Below, one piece after another: positions 26,115 through 34,054 of a DNA stretch of 64,000 bases. A program made the position numbers and the translations under genes. The stretch is taken from contig JBCBKL010000009.1 of NCBI GenBank assembly GCA_038521825.1, forward strand, positions 62,001 through 126,000, given 5' to 3'. Numbering within the stretch: position 1 is the first letter of the stretch; every line of letters begins with the position of its first letter. A model generated the notes under the pieces. That model ran no database searches and was not told the DNA's origin. It saw only the letters and a program-made list of their open reading frames with translations. The stretch comes from JBCBKL01 sp038521825. GTDB taxonomy: Bacteria > Pseudomonadota > Alphaproteobacteria > Rhodobacterales > Rhodobacteraceae.

Positions 26115-27074
26115 ATGCGTATCGGATTTGTGGGTCTCGGCAATGTCGGGGCCAAACTCGCGGGTAGTGTACTGCGCAACGGGCTGGAACTGACGGTTTG
26201 TGATCTCGACCGCAGCCAGGCCGAGGTGCTGGAAGCGGGTGGTGCGGCTTGGGCCGATAGCGGTGCGGAACTGGCCCGCACGTGCGACATGATCATCACC
26301 TGCCTACCCAGTCCCGCGGCCGTGCGCGCGGTGATGGAAGGGCCCGACGGGGTGCTGATCGCCTTACAGCCCGGAACGCTCTGGGCCGAAATGTCGACCA
26401 ACGACGCGGCCGAGGTCGCGCGGTTGGCTACACTGGTCGAGGAAAGCGGCGGGCACGCCATCGAATGCCCGGTTTCAGGCGGCTGCCACCGCGCCGCCAC
26501 CGGCAACATATCGATCTTCGTCGGTGGCGACAGGCCCAACTTCGAGCGGGCCTTACCGGTGCTGAAACGCCTCGGGCGGCGGATCCTGCACACCGGGCCG
26601 ATTGGCAGCGCCTCGAAGCTCAAGGTCATGACCAATTACCTGGCCACTGCAAACCTGCTGACGCTTTGCGAGGCTCTTGCGACAATGAAGGCGGCCGGTC
26701 TCGATCTCGAAACCACATATGAGGCGATCCGAATCTCGTCCGGCAATTCCTTCGTGCACGAAACCGAAAGCCAGATGATCCTCAACGGATCGCGCGACAT
26801 CAACTTCACCATGGATCTGGTGCTCAAGGATATCGGTCTTTTCCAACAGCTTGCCGAGGACGCGGGTGTTCCACTGGAACTGTCGCCCCAGCTGATCCGG
26901 ATCTTTCAGGATGGCGTCGCGCGTTACGGTGCCCGGGCCCAATCCGATGACATCGTGCGCAGGCTGGAAGAAGCGACTGGCCTCGACATCACCGCTGACG
27001 GTTTCCCGGCAGAGATGATCGATGTTGAGCCCGAAGAGGAAGGGTACGAAATCGTGCGCGGTGGTCCCGCCTAG
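26115..27074 (+). CDS. NAD(P)-dependent beta-hydroxyacid dehydrogenase (3-hydroxyisobutyrate dehydrogenase family)
   Basis: This 319-residue enzyme has the Rossmann motif GLGNVG at the N terminus, the substrate-site segment CPVSGGCHRAATGN (about residues 119-132) and the catalytic-lysine region GSASKLKVMTNYL (Lys near 173). Family members oxidise 3-hydroxyisobutyrate, tartronate semialdehyde, 6-phosphogluconate-like acids or sulfolactaldehyde-like compounds, and the precise substrate cannot be chosen. I took the ATG at 26115, which follows GGGGAG, rather than an upstream in-frame ATG at 26025. A divergent DUF3422 gene lies upstream. Confidence 0.87.
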   Translation: MRIGFVGLGNVGAKLAGSVLRNGLELTVCDLDRSQAEVLEAGGAAWADSGAELARTCDMIITCLPSPAAVRAVMEGPDGVLIALQPGTLWAEMSTNDAAEVARLATLVEESGGHAIECPVSGGCHRAATGNISIFVGGDRPNFERALPVLKRLGRRILHTGPIGSASKLKVMTNYLATANLLTLCEALATMKAAGLDLETTYEAIRISSGNSFVHETESQMILNGSRDINFTMDLVLKDIGLFQQLAEDAGVPLELSPQLIRIFQDGVARYGARAQSDDIVRRLEEATGLDITADGFPAEMIDVEPEEEGYEIVRGGPA

Positions 27075-27152
27075 TTGATCAGGTATAAAAGACGGCCCGC
27101 ACTGAAAAACCCTCTAGGCGGGAATCGGCGAACGGGCTTATCCTTTCTCCAA

Positions 27153-28904
27153 ATGCTTTTCAGACTGTTTTTTCTTTTGTTGATTTCATCGGCCCTGCCC
27201 GCTTTCGCGCAGGACGTGGTCCGGCGTTTGGATGCGCGGGGTGCATGCCCGGTCGAGCCGCTGGACTGGTTTTCCGCCTCCGAGGAATACGCATGGTCTC
27301 GCATCTGTGCGGGCAACACCGCAATGATGAACTATGCCACCGGGTCGGATGACGGCAAAGGCTGTGACGCGATGGATACGACCGCAACGGATGCCTGGCC
27401 GGAAAGCCGCAACATCTCGGCCCGCTTCCTCAAGCTGATCATGACGCGCCAGCCCTTCGTATCGGCACCGGCGCAATCCGGCGTATGGCTGCGATGTGCT
27501 CGGATCAGCGATCAGATCCGTTTGCGTAACGAAGTGATCCAGCCGGAAGTCTGGCTGGGCAACAACCTGATCGAAGGTGGGCTGGTACTGACCAATGCGC
27601 GGGCACTGCGCGACATCAACCTCGACGGCGCGCGGCTTGAAGGTCCTCTGCAGATGTCGGGTTTCAAGACCGATGGCGATCTGCTGATGCGGGATGGCAG
27701 TTTTCGCGACGTGCGGGCGCTCGGCATGCGCGTCAGCGGCAATTTCGAGATTGACGGCTCCAAGTTTCTCGGCTCTTTCAACGGCGGCCTGATGAAGATC
27801 GAGGGCGGCTTTTATCTCAAGGACAAGACACATTTCGGCAAGGACGGCATCCACCTGCTTGGCGCTCGCATCGATGGTGACGTCAATGCAAGCGGGTCGA
27901 TCTTCGAGGGCCCGTTTAACGCCGATGGTCTGACCGTAGGGTCCGGGCTTTACATGCGGGGCGGTGCCAGCTTCGGGAAACAAGGTGTCGATCTCTTGGG
28001 TGCCGAGATCCATGGCGTGGTTCAGTTCCTCGGATCGACCTTTGATGGCCCGATCGATCTGACTGGCGCCGTCCTTCATGACGATCTGGCCCTGACCCAC
28101 GATTCTCAGAACGTAACTTGGGGAGCCGAAGCGCGGCTTATTCTTCGCAACGCGCATGCCAAGGCGCTCGAAGCGCATATGCCCAACAGCTGGCGCCGCC
28201 CCAACGGTCCGCTGCCTGTTGATCTGCAGGGCTTTACCTTCGAGCGGCTGGGGGGACTGGGCTCTGGACGCAACGCGGATCTGTCGCAAGTGGATCACGC
28301 AGCGCTTATCGCCTGGATCGAGGCGCCCGACGCGCGCCGGGACCGGGCGGCGGGCAAGGATCATCACGCCGGTTACGCGCCGCAGCCCTACGCACAGCTT
28401 GCCAGCGTGCTCAATGCCATGGGCGCCGAGGCGGCAGCGCGCGAGGTCAACAAGGCGAAGCTGCGGCACCGGCGCGTGGTCGAGCACAGGGATTTCATGC
28501 GCTCATGGGAAGACTGGCGCAACGGACCAAGCCAGTCGCGGTTGGCAACCCTCGCCACGGATGCGGTCACCCTCGGGGGCAGCCTGATGCTCTGGGCGCT
28601 GGTCGGGCACGGGTTGGAGCCGTTCCGGGTGCTCTACTGGTTCTTCGGCCTTGTCCTGATTGGGACCATCCTAGCGCGCTGGAGCGTGGGCGATCGCCGC
28701 CATGACGGTCTGCAGGGCCGGAGCTCTTGGGCGCGGTTCTGGTATTCGATGGAGACGGCGGTGCCGTTGATCGACCTATCGGGCAATCACGCCGATATCC
28801 GCCACGGCAACCGCTTTGTCGAAAACTGGTTTCATTTTCAGAAGATCGCAGGATTTGCACTCTCGACGATCCTTGTGGGTGCGCTCACTATCCTCGGGAC
28901 ATGA
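27153..28904 (+). CDS. Exported protein with beta-solenoid-like repeats and C-terminal membrane segments
   Basis: This 583-residue protein begins with a signal peptide (MLFRLFFLLLISSALPAFAQ). From about residue 150 to 330 it has irregular repeats of about 20 residues of the type G-hydrophobic-x-hydrophobic-x-G-x-x-F (for example ARIDGDVNASGSIFEG, AEIHGVVQFLGSTFDG), which suggest a right-handed beta-helix related to pentapeptide-repeat folds. A charged region follows, then about three hydrophobic segments (TLGGSLMLWALVGHGL, VLYWFFGLVLIGTIL and the C-terminal IAGFALSTILVGALTIL). Similar proteins are sometimes labelled membrane-associated oxidoreductases, but I see no cofactor site. I used the ATG at 27153; upstream start codons would bury the signal peptide. 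Confidence 0.75.
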   Translation: MLFRLFFLLLISSALPAFAQDVVRRLDARGACPVEPLDWFSASEEYAWSRICAGNTAMMNYATGSDDGKGCDAMDTTATDAWPESRNISARFLKLIMTRQPFVSAPAQSGVWLRCARISDQIRLRNEVIQPEVWLGNNLIEGGLVLTNARALRDINLDGARLEGPLQMSGFKTDGDLLMRDGSFRDVRALGMRVSGNFEIDGSKFLGSFNGGLMKIEGGFYLKDKTHFGKDGIHLLGARIDGDVNASGSIFEGPFNADGLTVGSGLYMRGGASFGKQGVDLLGAEIHGVVQFLGSTFDGPIDLTGAVLHDDLALTHDSQNVTWGAEARLILRNAHAKALEAHMPNSWRRPNGPLPVDLQGFTFERLGGLGSGRNADLSQVDHAALIAWIEAPDARRDRAAGKDHHAGYAPQPYAQLASVLNAMGAEAAAREVNKAKLRHRRVVEHRDFMRSWEDWRNGPSQSRLATLATDAVTLGGSLMLWALVGHGLEPFRVLYWFFGLVLIGTILARWSVGDRRHDGLQGRSSWARFWYSMETAVPLIDLSGNHADIRHGNRFVENWFHFQKIAGFALSTILVGALTILGT

Positions 28905-29026
28905 TCCTCTCTATGTGGGCGGAAACAACCGGGCGCACTATGCCCTCCTTTCGGGTTAATCTCGCAGAACACCTGAGCCAGAAGAAGCCGGGCCAGCGCC
29001 TTGCCTCTGCCGAGGTGCGCGGCTAG
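28901..29026 (+). CDS. Possible 41-residue protein
   Basis: A short frame starts at an ATG overlapping the stop of the solenoid protein gene (ATGA) and ends 10 bp before ribF. It encodes a basic peptide (MILSMWAETT, then LAEHLSQKKPGQRL). The overlapping start would allow coupled translation. There is no family I recognise and it may be chance; included because the junction position is suggestive. Confidence 0.25.
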   Translation: MILSMWAETTGRTMPSFRVNLAEHLSQKKPGQRLASAEVRG

Positions 29027-29035
29027 GCATGCACC

Positions 29036-29968
29036 ATGCGGATCGTGCGTGACTATCAGTTTGTGGATGAAGGGGATCGGGGTGCCACGGTTGCCATCGG
29101 CAACTTCGATGGCGTTCATCTGGGCCATCAATCGGTGATCGCACTGGCGCGGAATGCAGCGCCCGACGCGCCCTTGGGCGTTATGACCTTTGAGCCCCAT
29201 CCACGCGAATTCTTCTCACCCGGACAAGCCCCGTTTCGTCTGATGAACCCGGCAGCCAGGGCCAGCCGGTTACAGAAGCTCGGGGTCAAGCGGCTGTACG
29301 AATTGCCCTTCAACACCGCCCTTGCCGCCCTCACGCCCGAGGCCTTTGCCCGCGATGTAATCAACGAGGGGCTTGGGCTTCGCCACGTGGTCGTGGGCGC
29401 CGATTTCTGCTTTGGCAAGGGCCGCGCCGGCACGGCGCAGGACATGGCCCGGTTCGGCGCCTCGATGGGATTTGGCGTCAGCATCGCGACCCTTATCGAA
29501 CGGTCTGAGGACGTCGTTTCATCCACTGCCATTCGCACCGCACTCACCCAGGGTCGCCCGCGAGACGCGGCAGCGATGCTGGGTCACTGGCACCGGATCG
29601 AAGGCGAGGTCATCGGGGGCGAACAGCGGGGCCGCACCCTTGGATATCCAACCGCCAACATGTCCATCGATGGGCTGCACCCCCCGGCCTTCGGCGTTTA
29701 TGCCGTTCTGGTCGACGTGCTCGACGGCCCCCATGCGGGCAGCTATCACGGAGTGGCGTCGCTGGGCATCCGGCCCATGTTCGGCGAAAACAGGCCCAAT
29801 ATCGAAACCTTCATATTCGATTTCTCCGGCGATCTTTACGGCGCGCACCTTTCAGTCGGGCTCGTGGATTTCCTGCGCGGCGAAGCGAAGTTCGACAGCC
29901 TCGATGCTCTCATTGCGCAAATGGATGGCGACAGCGCGCAGTCCCGTGCGATCCTTGCCGCCCTATGA
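29036..29968 (+). CDS. ribF: Bifunctional riboflavin kinase / FAD synthetase
   Basis: This 310-residue enzyme converts riboflavin to FMN and then FAD. The N-terminal adenylyltransferase half has GNFDGVHLGHQSVI (near residue 19) and the late VSSTAIRTAL motif. The C-terminal kinase half starts near 180 with IEGEVIGGEQRGRTLGYPTANM, where the PTAN motif binds ATP and metal. Length and domain order match the bacterial family. Its stop overlaps the start of the UPF0260 gene by 4 bp. Confidence 0.95.
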   Translation: MRIVRDYQFVDEGDRGATVAIGNFDGVHLGHQSVIALARNAAPDAPLGVMTFEPHPREFFSPGQAPFRLMNPAARASRLQKLGVKRLYELPFNTALAALTPEAFARDVINEGLGLRHVVVGADFCFGKGRAGTAQDMARFGASMGFGVSIATLIERSEDVVSSTAIRTALTQGRPRDAAAMLGHWHRIEGEVIGGEQRGRTLGYPTANMSIDGLHPPAFGVYAVLVDVLDGPHAGSYHGVASLGIRPMFGENRPNIETFIFDFSGDLYGAHLSVGLVDFLRGEAKFDSLDALIAQMDGDSAQSRAILAAL

Positions 29969-30435
29969 CCGATCCGATCAACCGCAGCGGGCTGCCGACC
30001 CGATATTGGGAGCGTAAGGCGCTCAAGACCATGACGCCCAAGGAATGGGAGGCGTTATGCGACGGCTGCGGCAAGTGCTGCCTCAACAAACTCGAAGACG
30101 ATGAGACAGGCGAAGTTGCCCTGACCCGCATCGCCTGCCGTCTGCTCGATGATCGCACCTGCCGCTGCGCCCATTACGAAAACCGCCACCAATTCGTGCC
30201 CGATTGCATCACGCTTTCGCCGGACAACATCGACCAACACGCATACTGGATGCCGCGAACCTGTGCCTATCGCCTGCTTTGGGAAGGCAAGAGCCTGCCG
30301 GACTGGCATCCGTTGGTTTCCGGCACTGCCGAAACCGTGCATGAGGCGGGTGTCAGCGTACGCGACCGGACGTTGAGCGAATTCGATATCCCCGAAGACG
30401 ATTGGGAAGATCATATCATCGAGGAACCCACCTGA
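29965..30435 (+). CDS. YcgN/UPF0260 family cysteine-cluster protein
   Basis: This 156-residue protein has the family's cysteine pattern: CDGCGKCCLNKL at about residues 32-43, then a second set in RIACRLLDDRTCRCAHY and VPDCITL. The pattern suggests binding of zinc or an iron-sulfur cluster, though the family has no assigned function. It is translationally linked to ribF upstream and to the aldolase gene downstream (1-4 bp overlaps), an arrangement I recall in related Rhodobacterales. Confidence 0.88.
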   Translation: MTDPINRSGLPTRYWERKALKTMTPKEWEALCDGCGKCCLNKLEDDETGEVALTRIACRLLDDRTCRCAHYENRHQFVPDCITLSPDNIDQHAYWMPRTCAYRLLWEGKSLPDWHPLVSGTAETVHEAGVSVRDRTLSEFDIPEDDWEDHIIEEPT

Positions 30436-31475
30436 TGTTCTTTGCCTCTGACAATATGGGCCCGGCTCATCCCCAGGTCATCGAAGCGCTGACAGTCGCC
30501 AATGACGGTTTTGCGATGCCGTATGGGGCTGACGACATCATGCGCGGGGTTGAGACTTCGATCCGCGAAATTTTCGAAGCGCCAAAGGCTGCGGTCTATC
30601 TGGTTGCGACAGGCACAGCGGCCAACTCCATCGCGCTTGGTTGCTATGCCGCCCCGTGGAGCACCGTTTTTTGTTCGCCCGTTGCCCACATCCACGAAGA
30701 TGAATGCAACGCGCCGGAGTTCTTTACCGGCGGTGCGAAGCTGACGCTGGTGCCGGGCCATCACAAGATGACAGCCGCCGATCTGCGCCAGTCGATCTCT
30801 GCCGAAGAGGCGCGTGGAGTACACGGCCCGCAGCGCGGTCCGGTTTCGATCACTCAGGTTACCGAACGCGGTGGAGTTTATTCCTTACACGAGCTGGGCG
30901 CCTTGACGGATGTGGCGAAAGCCTTCGGCCTACCGGTTCACATGGATGGTGCCCGCTTCGCCAATGCCCTTGTCACACTTGGCTGTAGCCCGGCCGAGAT
31001 GACGTGGAAGCTGGGCGTAGAGGCGCTGAGCTTTGGCGGTACCAAGAATGGCTGCATGGGGGTCGAGGCGGTTGTGCTCTTTGATCCGGACAAGTCCTGG
31101 GATTTCGAATTGCGGCGCAAGCGTGGTGCGCATCTTTTTTCGAAACACCGGTATCTTTCGGCACAGATGGCGGCCTACCTGGCGGATGGGCTATGGCTGG
31201 AACTGGCTGAGCAGGCCAATGACAACGCGGCCCGTCTGGCGGCGGGACTGCGGGACAAGGGCGCGCAGTTTCTCTACGAGCCCGAGGCCAACATGATCTT
31301 TGCCGCCCTCCCCCGGCGTTTGCACCAGCATCTGCATGAGAACGGCGCAAAGTATTACATGTGGGGCTGCAGCCTTGACGGCGATGACCCGGATGAGATG
31401 CTGCCGGCCCGCTTTGTCTGCGACTGGTCCATCGAGGTCGCCCAGATCGATGCGTTCCTAGACCTCTTGCACTAG
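30435..31475 (+). CDS. Low-specificity threonine aldolase (PLP-dependent)
   Basis: This 346-residue enzyme is of the threonine aldolase/beta-eliminating lyase family, cleaving threonine or related beta-hydroxy amino acids to glycine plus an aldehyde. The N terminus FFASDNMGPAHPQV, the HIHEDECNAPEFFTGGAK region, HMDGARFANAL (PLP-binding Asp near residue 172) and SFGGTKNGCMG with the Schiff-base Lys (near 203) are all visible. The chosen ATG at 30435 shares one base with the upstream stop. Its 3' end overlaps the convergent hydrolase gene by 18 bp. Confidence 0.9.
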   Translation: MFFASDNMGPAHPQVIEALTVANDGFAMPYGADDIMRGVETSIREIFEAPKAAVYLVATGTAANSIALGCYAAPWSTVFCSPVAHIHEDECNAPEFFTGGAKLTLVPGHHKMTAADLRQSISAEEARGVHGPQRGPVSITQVTERGGVYSLHELGALTDVAKAFGLPVHMDGARFANALVTLGCSPAEMTWKLGVEALSFGGTKNGCMGVEAVVLFDPDKSWDFELRRKRGAHLFSKHRYLSAQMAAYLADGLWLELAEQANDNAARLAAGLRDKGAQFLYEPEANMIFAALPRRLHQHLHENGAKYYMWGCSLDGDDPDEMLPARFVCDWSIEVAQIDAFLDLLH

Positions 31476-32240
31476 CGTCCGGATTTCGGCGGCGACCGTT
31501 TCGGGATGGGTGATCGGCGCCATGTGACCCGCACCCTCGATCGTCACTCTGCGTACCCGGGGAATGCGACGGGCCATGGCCTTGTGCGTTGCATCGATGA
31601 CATCAGGCGTTGTTTCACCCTGCATGAGCAAAACCGGCATCGGTAGTTGCTCCAGCGCTCTTGATCCGATGAGATTTGCGTAATCGTCAATGACGAAAGG
31701 CGTGCTTCCAGACACGAAATGGACCCGGTCGGTCATATATCTGCGGGTCATCGGCGGGAAATCTGCCCACCGGGTGCCGTCCCCCCACAGACGATTGAAG
31801 GCGCGCGCGGTCTCCTCCATGTCGCCGCGGAGCCGGGCGGCCTCGTAGTCGACCAACTCCGCATCATGGGCATGGACCCGCTCCGGCTCATCGGCAAGGG
31901 CGGCGGCGAAAAAGACCGGCTCGATCAAGGTCAGAGAGCGGACGCGGTCCGGCGCCTCGACCCCAAGGCGCAACGCGACAGTTGCCCCATACGAATGGCC
32001 GATGACATCCATTGGTTCCGTTAGCAGCGACAGGGCCATGTCGGTTGCTATCCTGTGCTGATCCGTGCCGGGCAGCCAATCGGGCGAACTGCCATGACTG
32101 GGCAGATCCATTGCCGTGATCGTCAGTTCGTCGGCCATCGCCCGCCCAAGACCACCCCACGCCCCGGCATGGGCCATAGTGCAGTGAATGGCCAGAGCCC
32201 GCCGCGCCCCCTTGCCAAATGTCCGACTGTGCGGGGTCAC
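31458..32240 (-). CDS. Alpha/beta hydrolase
   Basis: This 260-residue protein has the alpha/beta hydrolase pattern. The nucleophile elbow is GHSYGA (Ser near residue 82), the oxyanion-region segment is HCTMAHAGAWGGL near residue 20, an Asp follows VLLMQGE near 213, and the catalytic His is in GAGHMAPITHPE near 242. It could be an esterase, lactonase or haloperoxidase-like enzyme. Its start overlaps the stop of the upstream DsbA-fold gene by 4 bp, so the two form a small operon. Confidence 0.85.
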   Translation of the reverse strand: MTPHSRTFGKGARRALAIHCTMAHAGAWGGLGRAMADELTITAMDLPSHGSSPDWLPGTDQHRIATDMALSLLTEPMDVIGHSYGATVALRLGVEAPDRVRSLTLIEPVFFAAALADEPERVHAHDAELVDYEAARLRGDMEETARAFNRLWGDGTRWADFPPMTRRYMTDRVHFVSGSTPFVIDDYANLIGSRALEQLPMPVLLMQGETTPDVIDATHKAMARRIPRVRRVTIEGAGHMAPITHPETVAAEIRTLVQEV

Positions 32241-32839
32241 AGATCGCCGCTCAGATGGGCATCCAGATCCTCGATGCGATCCTGCCCCCAGAACCGCTGC
32301 CCGGTTTCCTTAACGATGTAGAACGGTGCGCCAAAGACCCCCGCCTCGACGGCTTCTTCGAGGTTGGCGGCATAGGTTTCTGCCCCCTCCAAGAGCCCGC
32401 TATCGGCCAAGGCGGGGTCAAATCCGGCCTCTTCGAGACAAGCCCGGATCACGTCGTTTTCGGCGATGTCTTTCTCATCAGCCCAAACATTGCGCAGGAT
32501 CGCATGGACCAGCGTGCCTAGATCCCCACCCCCGGCGTTCTGGGCTGCAATAAAGGCATAGGAAGACGGCGCCCCGTTGGTGGGCCAATGCGCGGGTTTG
32601 AGATTGAATGGCATGCCCAGTTTCTTGGCCTGACGGACCAACTCCTGAGCGCGGTATTCGATCCGGCTGATATGGCGGTCCTTTGGCGGCGTTCCGCCCG
32701 TCCGGCCAAAGAGGGCGATCACATCAAACGGCTTGTAGGTGACAGTCGCCCCGTGCTTTTCGGCAACCGCCTCGAACCGTTTCCCGGCCAGGTAGGTATA
32801 GGGAGAAAGCGTGGCGAAGTAATAGTCGATGTGGGGCAT
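32237..32839 (-). CDS. 2-hydroxychromene-2-carboxylate isomerase family protein (DsbA fold)
   Basis: This 200-residue protein is of the HCCA isomerase/kappa-class GST type, a thioredoxin-fold family acting with glutathione. The N terminus MPHIDYYFATLSPYTYLAG has the SPYTYL active-site turn with Ser in place of a Cys. KPFDVIALFGRTGGTPP, a middle helical insertion and GVFGAPFYIV (cis-Pro loop, near residue 177) follow. I used the ATG at 32839 because the fold begins there; the frame extends upstream without family sequence. The natural substrate is not evident outside aromatic-degradation clusters. Confidence 0.85.
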   Translation of the reverse strand: MPHIDYYFATLSPYTYLAGKRFEAVAEKHGATVTYKPFDVIALFGRTGGTPPKDRHISRIEYRAQELVRQAKKLGMPFNLKPAHWPTNGAPSSYAFIAAQNAGGGDLGTLVHAILRNVWADEKDIAENDVIRACLEEAGFDPALADSGLLEGAETYAANLEEAVEAGVFGAPFYIVKETGQRFWGQDRIEDLDAHLSGDL

Positions 32840-32946
32840 TTTCGGTCTTTCTGATGGGCCTTTTGGTTTGCCGGACGGTAAGGCCGTGCTAAGCGGAGTC
32901 AACATTACGATTCTGTTACAATCGTAAGGCGCAAGAGGACTTCGAG

Positions 32947-33966
32947 ATGCCGCAAATTCAGGAACCGAAACTGATTGCGGGCAATGCGAACTTGCCGCTG
33001 GCCAAGGCAATTGCCCGTCGCATGACGATGCATCGGGGTATCAGCATGGGACTGGTCGAAGCCCGGGTCGAACGCTTCAACGACGGCGAGATCTTTGTCG
33101 AAGTGTTCGAGAATGTGCGGGGCGAGGATATGTTTATCGTCCAGCCAACCTCGAACCCCGCCAACGACAACCTGATGGAACTGGTGATCATGTGCGACGC
33201 GCTGCGACGGTCGTCGGCGGCACGGATCACGGCCGTGATCCCCTATTTCGGATACGCTCGGCAGGATAGGCGCACCAAGGCACGCACGCCGATCAGCGCC
33301 AAGCTGGTCGCTAACATGCTTGTCAGCGCGGGCGTCGAACGGGTGCTGACGATGGATCTGCACGCGGCCCAGATTCAGGGCTTTTTCGACATCCCCGTCG
33401 ACAACCTCTATGCCTCGCCGATCTTTGCGCTGGATATCCTCGACAATTTTCGGGGTCGGATGAATGAACTGATGATCGTCTCGCCCGATGTCGGCGGCGT
33501 GGCACGGGCGCGCGAACTGGCCAAGCGGATCAACGCGCCCCTCTCGATCGTGGACAAGCGACGCGAAAAGGCCGGCGAAGTGGCCGAAATGACAATCATC
33601 GGGGACGTGAAGGGCAAAACCTGCCTAATCGTCGACGACATCTGCGACACCGCCGGAACGCTCTGCAAGGCGGCCGAGGTGCTGATGTCGAACGGGGCGA
33701 AAGAGGTCCACGCCTATATCAGCCACGGCGTGCTTTCAGGACCAGCGGTCGAGCGGGTGACGAAATCGGTCATGAAATCGCTGGTGATCACCGACTCGAT
33801 CGAGCCGACAAAACCCGTCAAGGACGCGGCGAATATCAGGATCGTGCCAACCGCACCGATCTTTGCCCAGGCGATCCTGAACATCTGGAACGGGACCTCG
33901 GTCAGTTCGCTGTTCGAGGCCGATACGCTGGGCCCGATTTATGACGGGATGTACGCAGCGGAATAA
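32947..33966 (+). CDS. prs: Ribose-phosphate pyrophosphokinase (PRPP synthetase)
   Basis: This 339-residue enzyme makes PRPP from ribose 5-phosphate and ATP for nucleotide, histidine and tryptophan synthesis. The metal/ATP loop DLHAAQIQGFFDIPVDNL (near residue 137), the flexible-loop segment SIVDKRREKAGEV, and the PRPP-binding CLIVDDICDTAGT (near 225) are clear. It is slightly longer than the E. coli enzyme, mostly at the N terminus and in the YGMYAAE-type end. It also fits the upstream sugar operon metabolically, since that would feed the pentose phosphate pool. Confidence 0.96.
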   Translation: MPQIQEPKLIAGNANLPLAKAIARRMTMHRGISMGLVEARVERFNDGEIFVEVFENVRGEDMFIVQPTSNPANDNLMELVIMCDALRRSSAARITAVIPYFGYARQDRRTKARTPISAKLVANMLVSAGVERVLTMDLHAAQIQGFFDIPVDNLYASPIFALDILDNFRGRMNELMIVSPDVGGVARARELAKRINAPLSIVDKRREKAGEVAEMTIIGDVKGKTCLIVDDICDTAGTLCKAAEVLMSNGAKEVHAYISHGVLSGPAVERVTKSVMKSLVITDSIEPTKPVKDAANIRIVPTAPIFAQAILNIWNGTSVSSLFEADTLGPIYDGMYAAE

Positions 33967-34054
33967 CGCTCGCTCAGATCGGCCAAAACAGCGCTCCAAG
34001 ACATGAGTACATGCGTGTGATATCCTTTCCGCATTGTTTTGAAGGATATTTTAC

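Noticed and set aside
27186..28487. 433-codon open frame on the minus strand
   Set aside because: It is antisense to the signal-peptide-bearing solenoid protein, and its composition is that of a shadow frame.
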